Below are positions 7,901 to 12,754 of a stretch of DNA of 12,754 nucleotides, piece by piece (the first letter of the stretch is position 1; every line of letters begins with the position of its first letter). A program made the translations under genes and the position numbers. The notes beneath the pieces were generated by a model. The model was not told the origin of the DNA, did not search any database, and saw nothing but the letters and a program-made list of their open reading frames with translations. The DNA comes from Candidatus Omnitrophota bacterium (GTDB lineage Bacteria; Omnitrophota; Koll11; Tantalellales; Tantalellaceae). The stretch lies in assembly GCA_015231715.1 (NCBI GenBank), contig JADGBB010000035.1, positions 1 to 12,754 on the forward strand, written 5' to 3'.

Positions 7901-10542
7901 ATGAACCTTTTGTGATAGGAATAAATATTTTGAATAATCTAGCGCGAATTTTGTCGCATCAACCGATAGAAATGGAAGAATGGAAGCCTATATGCCAAGA
8001 GGATATTTTGAATCCACGTCCGACATGGAGAGTTTTTAAACGAGGTGAAATACATGTTATTCAATACATCAAGAACGATCTCAGAGAAAAAGACGAAGAT
8101 GTACCTCTGGCAATAACCGGGCATGAGATATTTCATTTGCTTTATACGGATCAAGATGCGTGGAGTAAGGCTATTGATAATGTTGAAGAAAAAGATCTCA
8201 AAGGTGCATTTACCTGGCTGATCAACGCACATGAAGATCCGCGCGTGAACGACAACGGTGTAAGACGGCTTCCAGGTCTTAAAATACCACTGAATAAATT
8301 ATACAACAAGTTTTACCCCACAAAATTTGATAATATTAATGAAGCGCGCATAAATTTCAACAGAAATAATCCGATCCATATACAATTTGGGTTAATGGTA
8401 GTCCATGACTGGATGTACGGTGAATTGCATCCACTAGTGACTGATAAAGTGCTTCTTGAAGCCTATTCGGAATTGCGAGAAAAATGTCAGGAGATCGTTC
8501 ATGCCACGACCACAGGGGATATGGCATCAATTGTGTATCGAGACATCTGGCCGGAAGTAAAAAAACTTGTAACGAGGTCCGAAGAACAGATGAAGAACGA
8601 CGAAATGTTGAAGAAAATGATAGACAACATGGAGATAGATTTTGACACTGATGAAAATAAAAAGGGAAAAGATACAGATGGACGGCCGATCCCTATTGAG
8701 ATGATGCCAGAGGAAATAAAGGATAGTATCAAAGTAAAAATACAGAAAAAATGGGATAGCTTAACGGATTCCGAAAAAGAAAAAATTAGGGAAAAAATTC
8801 GTAAGAAGATGCGTTTGGCCGAAGAAACAAACAATGAAGCACTTGGACCAAAGATCGATGCTGAACGAGGCGAGATGGAGGGTTTGAAAAAAGTTTTTGA
8901 GGAGAAGGAAGGAATAAGAGAAAAAATCGAAGACGCTCGAAATGGATCCGGGCCGGCGGCCGGTTCCGGAGCGGGAATAGGGCATGAGGATTATCTTAAA
9001 CGAGAAGGTGTGTCTGAGGAGGATTATCAATTCTATCAAAAATATTACAATGAGGTATCCGGTCAGGCTAAAACACTTAAAAATAATCTGAGAAAAATTA
9101 AAATGGAAGAAAAGAAAAAACGCGTTCGCCGGTTAAGGGAAGAAGGGTTTATTGACGAAAATGAACTGCCTGGAGTTATCGCCGGCGAATACAGAGTGTT
9201 TAAAGATATTCAGCGAAGCAACAAGATGTTTTTCAAAATATCTTTTGTAGTGGATATGAGTGGCAGCATGCATTCGGGCAACAGAATAGAAGAGGCAATG
9301 AAGGGGCTTATCGTTCTTTTGGAATCGATGCAGGACTGGCCGGAAGATATTTTATTCGAAGTTGTTGGATTTTCAAACACGGAGTGTATCCCGATCAGAG
9401 AATATTCAAGTAAAAAAATAACGCTTAAAGATAAAGTTCAGATAATAAAAGACGTGCATACGTTAGGAAGGGGTGGGACGAACGCAGCTGAGGCTGTAAA
9501 ATCAGCAGTAGAGAGGAATGTTAAAGGCGACAAAAAATATCGTCGGATAGTGTTTCTTCTTACGGATGGAGAGCTTTTAGGAGGGGATGCCGCGGTGATA
9601 GGCGAAGCACAAAGAGGGAATCTCGCTGTAAAAATAGTGCCGATGGGGTTAGGTGAAACTTCGCAGGCTGTTGCCGATATTCCGAACGGCAGATGGCTTC
9701 CTGAAGATGGACAATTACCGAACGAGATATACAAAATAATGGATATTGAATTTAGGACGAAAGCTAACGGTAAACATGGGTTCACATCACAAAAAACGGA
9801 ATGGGGCAACAAAATGCTTGCTTCACAATTTGTTGAGGATATGGCGGGGCATGAAGGCGTTAGAGAAAAGACATCACCTCAGAATGAGGCGCAGGCATTT
9901 GTTACGGGCGTAACTGGCGGGGCTGCTGAAGTGGACCTGAAAAACATTTCATTTCCCGCGGGATATGCGGTTGATATAGATCTTGCTAAAGTTTATATTA
10001 TATATTCCGCCCTGGAAGAGGAACAGGAATATATAATAAGGTTTGACGGATCGCGAATATCAAAGGAACAGGAACAAATTATTCGCGAATACTCAAAGCT
10101 TATAGGCTCAAACTTGAATCTTACTATAAAAGTTCTGGGGTGTGATAATTCAAAAGCTTTGAATAATCCGCTGTTGGGTGTATATAGGCAGAATAAAAAA
10201 GGTGATGTGTTGGGAAAAGGCACGATAGATGTGAAACTTGAATCCGGAAAAGTTAATGAGTATTTTCTCAGAATAGTTGGGATGCTAAATATCGCATTCT
10301 CGGTATCTGCTCTTCCCGAAGATGTGGAACAGAATGAATTGCTTTCCAAGTATAAGATGTCAGTTGCTATTATGGCGGAACAATACAAAATGATATCTAA
10401 CCGGAATTTAATAAATGATTTATTGAGTGGTAGGATCAAAGATATCCATAGTTTGATGCTTGTATTGCCGGAATCAGATAAAATACTAAATAAATTAACG
10501 CTGTACAACAAGCTTGTTTTGGAGGCGCTTGTTAAAGCATAA
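4993..10542 (+). CDS. Giant AAA+ / WD40 / HExxH / VWA protein (VWA8-like, CobS-CobT-like)
   Basis: The product is about 1,849 residues from the inferred ATT start, or 1,835 from TTG 5035; numbers here count from the TTG (add 14 for ATT). A Sec-like leader is followed by an unassigned helical region (about 20-280). A MoxR/dynein-related AAA+ domain spans about 285-500: Walker A GERGTGKN (308-315, Asn instead of Ser/Thr), Walker B LILDEID (Asp374, Glu375), sensor Asn417, ELEDRF (431-436) and FSTRG with Arg491. An acidic linker (550-615) precedes seven 40-residue WD40 repeats (620-899). A domain with GHEIFH (1029-1034) and INAHEDPRVN (1063-1072) resembles CobT-like proteins. A lysine/glutamate-rich linker (about 1185-1300) and a Gly-rich hinge (1303-1316) follow. 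The VWA domain (about 1400-1575) has a complete MIDAS: DMSGS (Asp1407, Ser1409, Ser1411), Thr1482 and Asp1511. The last 260 residues are unassigned. AAA+ and VWA pairs act as metal-insertion or remodelling chaperones (CobS/CobT, NorQ/NorD, CbbQ/CbbO). The single-chain order resembles VWA8. The client is unknown. Confidence 0.9.
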   Translation: MKTNNFKKTIIIITLVAFMTNTFCFGLSTLPSSQNLAVKAKIFSILQSSNVLCVPSNENEAIALEADARIKEYCSIGMEILHNKPAKYAKELLKFNGDRALLLASGKRMVASDVVKDDISFLRALLHEDVEAVLQLLAVKDPAKFEKIKKTVLAEFKKPSIDLTDELYVNHVLALAFEWLILLKEGMLTRDDIPAKEFKHAEKIEKLFSLEMTVLGLSSFNNRDAIGDKYFGPEIWNSEMRRNVINDALVSGNRFFRVAGAFNSDVAEEAPEQVAAIQQDELKINRDKIPPKTIEYYAPTTKRLMKRIAKDLIMKKNVLLVGERGTGKNSVIYEMAHRINQPIEILSMNEETTVRDLTERMVLINGETKWVPSVLVEAMKQGRWLILDEIDRAPRGVLSVLNNLLQFKEMTLPDGTRLKAHENFRVIALMNPPTGAYAGSELSSELEDRFLMHYVDYLPEEEEVEYLKSIAPKVETDLIVRLVRAANDLRAAYKRGEIPKPFSTRGLVNVVEHLNEYTNDSVYAELYRVFNLRYISEEYQETVNKVFKTYDLMRANIEISPWENIGTENIEEENITEEEVGIFDKKMPVGENPESGIIEETTFNPENDNFEITEEQIKKIDEREFLVSELENTLKGHTNSPLALALTPDGDIVSGSSDNTIRIWDIKSGKVKILKGHTHQVSSLAITTDGKIISGSNDKTIRIWDIEKGKVKILKGQTEEVVCMALTLDGKIISGSNDKTIRIWDIESGKGKILKGHKSEVQSINLTSEGKIVSGSWDETIRIWDIESGKVKILKGHKSGVKSLALTSDGKIVSASSDKTIRIWDIESGKVKILKGHTETVSSLSSTIDGKIISGSWDETIRIWDIEKWKVKIIKDNSGWIRAIALTPDGKMLSGSDGRGIRIWDINEDRLNTLALKLMLEGDISEVNITDDELNNMLNIDGISLPKGLIPSYGIMSMATNYSVMGGNENEPFVIGINILNNLARILSHQPIEMEEWKPICQEDILNPRPTWRVFKRGEIHVIQYIKNDLREKDEDVPLAITGHEIFHLLYTDQDAWSKAIDNVEEKDLKGAFTWLINAHEDPRVNDNGVRRLPGLKIPLNKLYNKFYPTKFDNINEARINFNRNNPIHIQFGLMVVHDWMYGELHPLVTDKVLLEAYSELREKCQEIVHATTTGDMASIVYRDIWPEVKKLVTRSEEQMKNDEMLKKMIDNMEIDFDTDENKKGKDTDGRPIPIEMMPEEIKDSIKVKIQKKWDSLTDSEKEKIREKIRKKMRLAEETNNEALGPKIDAERGEMEGLKKVFEEKEGIREKIEDARNGSGPAAGSGAGIGHEDYLKREGVSEEDYQFYQKYYNEVSGQAKTLKNNLRKIKMEEKKKRVRRLREEGFIDENELPGVIAGEYRVFKDIQRSNKMFFKISFVVDMSGSMHSGNRIEEAMKGLIVLLESMQDWPEDILFEVVGFSNTECIPIREYSSKKITLKDKVQIIKDVHTLGRGGTNAAEAVKSAVERNVKGDKKYRRIVFLLTDGELLGGDAAVIGEAQRGNLAVKIVPMGLGETSQAVADIPNGRWLPEDGQLPNEIYKIMDIEFRTKANGKHGFTSQKTEWGNKMLASQFVEDMAGHEGVREKTSPQNEAQAFVTGVTGGAAEVDLKNISFPAGYAVDIDLAKVYIIYSALEEEQEYIIRFDGSRISKEQEQIIREYSKLIGSNLNLTIKVLGCDNSKALNNPLLGVYRQNKKGDVLGKGTIDVKLESGKVNEYFLRIVGMLNIAFSVSALPEDVEQNELLSKYKMSVAIMAEQYKMISNRNLINDLLSGRIKDIHSLMLVLPESDKILNKLTLYNKLVLEALVKA
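6892..7731 (+). repeat. Seven tandem 120-bp WD40 repeats (in-frame)
   Basis: Seven consecutive units of exactly 40 codons have the pattern LKGHTxxVxxLALTxDGKIISGSxDKTIRIWDIESGKVKI, starting at 6892, 7012, 7132, 7252, 7372, 7492 and 7612, with no indels between units. Each ends in the WD40 hallmark IWD, and seven units make one complete propeller. The second halves are nearly identical at DNA level: 7351-7384 equals 7471-7504 base for base. Units 1 and 7 are the most diverged, typical of an array that grew or was homogenised from within. It sits inside the giant AAA/VWA gene between the ATPase and HExxH domains. Confidence 0.95.
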
Positions 10543-10572
10543 AAATAAAAATATTCACAAAAGGAAAAAACA

Positions 10573-10884
10573 ATGAAAGGTGTAATAAAAGCTAATGCGG
10601 CAGAAAGAATTGAAGGCATACATAAGCTGTCGGAAAAATACAATCGTGCCACTGGAAAAGACCACGCCGACAGGCTTTTGGAGATGATCGGGAAACATTC
10701 GGTTGAAATAAAAGAACTGCATGATAAAAAAGATAAACATTCTTTGATTGAAACGGGGGACCTAATTATTTTGTGTTTTGAGTATTTGCTTGAAAACGGA
10801 GCGTCAATTGATGATGTTATAGCTAAATGTTTTGAGCGGTTTGAAACAAAGATAAAATTTGTCAGTTCGGAAAAAATAATGTAA
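10573..10884 (+). CDS. Small MazG-like all-alpha protein
   Basis: This 103-residue, apparently all-helical protein has an EIKE (45-48) then ETGD (60-63) pair, fitting the ExxE-n-ExxD magnesium-binding pattern of MazG-type nucleotide pyrophosphohydrolases. A following DLIILCFEYLLENG helix resembles the family's second core helix. If active, it would hydrolyse a nucleoside triphosphate to the monophosphate and pyrophosphate, but the substrate cannot be inferred. The start is set by AAAAGGA (10559-10565), 7 bases before the ATG. It follows the giant gene by 30 bases and precedes the ATP-grasp gene by 13, so it probably shares their transcript. The family assignment rests on one motif; it could be an unrelated helical partner. 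Confidence 0.55.
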   Translation: MKGVIKANAAERIEGIHKLSEKYNRATGKDHADRLLEMIGKHSVEIKELHDKKDKHSLIETGDLIILCFEYLLENGASIDDVIAKCFERFETKIKFVSSEKIM

Positions 10885-10897
10885 TATTGTTATACCA

Positions 10898-11944
10898 ATG
10901 AAAAAGGAAAATAAAAATTTAAAAAAAACCAGAGCAGTAGTAGTAGCAGGAATAGGCGACTATACATCCGAAGAAATAACTGTCATAAATAAATGCAGAT
11001 CTGCCATAATTGATATTTTATTATCATGCGGATACGACGCGAAAAGTTTTGACATTATAGAAAACGAATTTATCCGATCAAAAGAAATTATTCTAAAAAA
11101 ATTAAAATTACTTAAACCGAATTTTGTTTTCAATCTTTTCGAAGGGTTCCCCGGAAGAGCAGGATCAGAAGCGGATTTCGTTCATATGCTTGAACAGGAA
11201 AATATAAAGTTCACAGGGAACGGATCAGCCGCACTTAGAACATGTCTTGATAAAGATAAAACAAAAAGGATACTGACAAGACACGGGATTAACACTCCAT
11301 ACGGAGCTATAATAAAAGACCATTCTGAATTGTCCGAAATAGACCCTGTATTCCCATTTTTTGTTAAACCCGCATTTGAGGACGCAAGTCTTGGAATTTG
11401 CACGAAATCATATGCTCCTGATATGGAATCGTTAAAGGAAAGTGTTAATGGAAAACTTTCTGATTTTTCCGAGGGTCTTTTAGTTGAAGAATTTATTCCG
11501 GGAATAGAATATAATGTCGGTTTTTTTGGCGGTGACAATTTTGAGCTTGTAGGGATATCGGCTTTAAATTATGCCGGTTATCCGGAAAAAGACAGCTTTC
11601 TTAATTTCAACGGCAAGTGGGCGGAAGATTCTCCCGAATATGAAAATTTTATGCCGCGCATCATTGATGAGACAGATCCTGAATACAGAAAAGATGTAAT
11701 AGATATAAGCCACAGAGCCGCAAAACTTTTAGGGTGTTCGGGGTATTTCAGAGTGGACCTCCGTGAAAAGAACGGCGTCATATACGTTCTTGACGTTAAC
11801 CCCAATCCCGATATCAGCCCAGATAGCGGTTTTCGAAGACAGGCAAACGCCAAAGATCTCACTTACGAAGAAGTTATCGCAAAGATAGCTGCAAATCACA
11901 ACAGAAAGAACACTACGATCGTTAACAAAATGTCTACAGTCTAG
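10898..11944 (+). CDS. ATP-grasp protein related to D-alanine-D-alanine ligase
   Basis: This 348-residue protein has the three-part ATP-grasp layout of Ddl enzymes. An N-terminal domain contains VFNLFEGFPGRAGSEAD (77-93) and NIKFTGNGSAALRTCLDKDKTK (102-123). The ATP-binding core has FFVKPAFEDASLGI (154-167, Lys157) and LLVEEFIPGIEYNVGFFGG (194-212). The metal-binding end has FRVDLRE (284-290) and VLDVNPNPDISPDSGF (297-312), with Asp287, Asp299, Asn301 and Asn303 as likely ligands. Such enzymes form a peptide-like bond through an acyl-phosphate intermediate. The VNPNPDISPDSGF ending is typical of a Ddl-like subfamily of uncertain substrate, so a dedicated cell-wall ligase should not be assumed. 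No Shine-Dalgarno is visible before ATG 10898. The gene is close behind the MazG-like gene and is probably in the same operon. Confidence 0.82.
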   Translation: MKKENKNLKKTRAVVVAGIGDYTSEEITVINKCRSAIIDILLSCGYDAKSFDIIENEFIRSKEIILKKLKLLKPNFVFNLFEGFPGRAGSEADFVHMLEQENIKFTGNGSAALRTCLDKDKTKRILTRHGINTPYGAIIKDHSELSEIDPVFPFFVKPAFEDASLGICTKSYAPDMESLKESVNGKLSDFSEGLLVEEFIPGIEYNVGFFGGDNFELVGISALNYAGYPEKDSFLNFNGKWAEDSPEYENFMPRIIDETDPEYRKDVIDISHRAAKLLGCSGYFRVDLREKNGVIYVLDVNPNPDISPDSGFRRQANAKDLTYEEVIAKIAANHNRKNTTIVNKMSTV

Positions 11945-11967
11945 CCCTGACCCTTTAAAACATTCTA

Positions 11968-11997
11968 TTGTAAATAAAATGGATTGCATAGTATAAT
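11968..11997 (+). promoter_or_regulatory. Sigma70-type promoter of the SHOCT gene pair
   Basis: TTGTAA (11968-11973) and a perfect TATAAT (11992-11997) are separated by 18 bp. Transcription should start near 12004, giving a leader of about 28 bases that carries a perfect AGGAGGT ribosome site at 12017-12023. No rho-independent terminator for the preceding ATP-grasp gene is visible in the short gap. Confidence 0.7.
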
Positions 11998-12031
11998 GTG
12001 TTTCGAAATTGTAAACAGGAGGTTCGAAAGA

Positions 12032-12409
12032 ATGGCCGATAAAGTGTTTATAAAAACCCCGCCGCCTATGCGCACAATGTTTATCGCACAGATAGTTTTA
12101 GGAATATTGTTTTTGCCTTTTGGATTAATGTTTGTGTTTATTGCTGAGGGCGAAGCAAAGCCGTTTGTCGTGATGTTTGCTTTAATATGGGTTGTTGGAT
12201 GCGTTTCGATCATACTTCATAGCGTGAAAGCATTACAGCTCATAAATAAAGGTGATTTTCAGATAGCTGAGATAAAAAATGAGAACACAGAAAAAAAAGA
12301 TAATTTTTCGGTAAGATTAAGAGAGATCGAAGATCTCAAAAAAGACAACCTGATATCTGAAAATGAATATCAACTTAAGAGGGATGAGATCCTTAAGGAG
12401 AAATGGTGA
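12032..12409 (+). CDS. Two-helix membrane protein with C-terminal SHOCT motif
   Basis: The perfect AGGAGGT at 12017-12023, 8 bases before ATG 12032, fixes the start and gives 125 residues; the longer TTG reading from 11984 is rejected. Two hydrophobic segments (about 16-36 and 43-63) form a membrane hairpin. A charged cytoplasmic-type tail ends in LREIEDLKKDNLISENEYQLKRDEILKEKW, which fits the SHOCT pattern (PF09851) of a short helix, a turn with Ile-Ser/Thr-x-x-Glu-Tyr/Phe, and a Lys-rich helix. SHOCT motifs are found at the ends of many bacterial proteins and probably mediate oligomerisation. The specific function is unknown. Its TGA overlaps the GTG of the next gene. Confidence 0.82.
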   Translation: MADKVFIKTPPPMRTMFIAQIVLGILFLPFGLMFVFIAEGEAKPFVVMFALIWVVGCVSIILHSVKALQLINKGDFQIAEIKNENTEKKDNFSVRLREIEDLKKDNLISENEYQLKRDEILKEKW

Positions 12410-12754
12410 AAAAAAATAAGAGGTTTTTGTTGATAAAGTGTTGTTTATCGATAGCAGTTATTTTCGCAGGATTTTTATTTGTTCCCGATTTGCATGCTGA
12501 ACATGAAAAACTAGGAATAGTGGTCGGTTATTTTGTTTGCCCGACACCGGAAGGATGGGATAGGACAGATAATGATCCGTATTACGGCGACGAGAGAACT
12601 TATCTTATAAGTTTCAACGGGCCGAGTGCTGACGGTGTTTCGGTGCTTATATACATTGAGTTTTACGGAGAAGGGAACGAGGATTTTGACGGATATGAAG
12701 ATTTTGTGAATAGAAATACAACGAATGTTTTTGATGAGATCCTTGCTGTTCCCG
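12406..12754 (+). CDS. Exported protein of unknown function (partial, runs off the window)
   Basis: Translation starts at GTG 12406, overlapping the previous TGA (GTGA), with AAGGAG at 12395-12400 five bases upstream. The 116 visible residues begin with a clear Sec signal peptide: MKKNKRF, a hydrophobic core LLIKCCLSIAVIFAGFLFV, and a likely cleavage after DLHA. The mature part starts EHEKLGIVVGYFVCPTPEGWDR and continues as alternating hydrophobic strands (TYLISFNGP, VSVLIYIEFYGE), suggesting a beta-rich periplasmic or outer-membrane-associated domain. I do not recognise the family. Coupling to the SHOCT membrane protein suggests they act together. Confidence 0.8.
   Translation, partial: MKKNKRFLLIKCCLSIAVIFAGFLFVPDLHAEHEKLGIVVGYFVCPTPEGWDRTDNDPYYGDERTYLISFNGPSADGVSVLIYIEFYGEGNEDFDGYEDFVNRNTTNVFDEILAVP

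Noticed and set aside
11984..12031. TTG start extending the SHOCT protein upstream
   Set aside because: It lies within the promoter region, overlapping the spacer and -10 box, and has no ribosome site. The ATG at 12032 follows a perfect AGGAGGT.

Overview
This is an AT-rich bacterial window in which every gene lies on the plus strand. Start sites carry AGGAGG-type Shine-Dalgarno sequences, promoters are sigma70-like, and two proteins have Sec-type N-termini. No rRNA, tRNA, CRISPR array or insertion sequence was seen. The NikR half-sites (GTGTTAT...GTAACA) resemble the motif known from deltaproteobacteria-like lineages. The very long multidomain protein, with an N-terminal signal-like segment and an unassigned C-terminal module, reminds me of large proteins in uncultured phyla such as Omnitrophota. 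That placement is a guess from memory and needs a search.

Left part (1-4837). The window opens with the last codons of one half of a split ArsP/YraQ-type permease, followed by the complete second half (74-595). Next is a nickel module: the repressor NikR (693-1109), then the ECF-type nickel importer as fused NikMN (1175-2179), NikQ (2206-3018) and NikO (3015-3773). Candidate NikR operators sit over the nikR promoter and in front of nikMN, so nickel-dependent autoregulation and repression of uptake is the natural reading. Directly behind nikO, and probably on the same transcript, is a decayed AzgA/PbuG-type purine permease. It has a large N-terminal deletion, an amber codon and two compensating homopolymer frameshifts (3788-4837).

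Middle (4838-10542). A good sigma70 promoter (4931-4959) drives one giant gene of about 1,850 codons. Its domain order is: signal-like N-terminus, unassigned helical region, MoxR/dynein-related AAA+ ATPase, acidic linker, seven near-identical WD40 repeats of exactly 120 nt, an HExxH-containing domain, a charged linker, a VWA domain with an intact MIDAS, and an unassigned C-terminal module. AAA+ and VWA domains are normally separate partner proteins (CobS/CobT, NorQ/NorD, CbbQ/CbbO) that remodel or metallate a client protein. Here they form one chain, an order reminiscent of eukaryotic VWA8. The best Shine-Dalgarno sequence points to an ATT start codon at 4993, which gives the protein a Sec-like leader. 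That is a paradox for an ATPase and is the most interesting feature of the window.

Right part (10543-12754). A small MazG-like helical protein and a D-Ala-D-Ala-ligase-like ATP-grasp enzyme follow closely and probably share the giant gene's transcript. A new promoter (11968-11997) then starts a small operon with a two-helix membrane protein ending in a SHOCT motif and an exported protein of unknown function that runs off the window.
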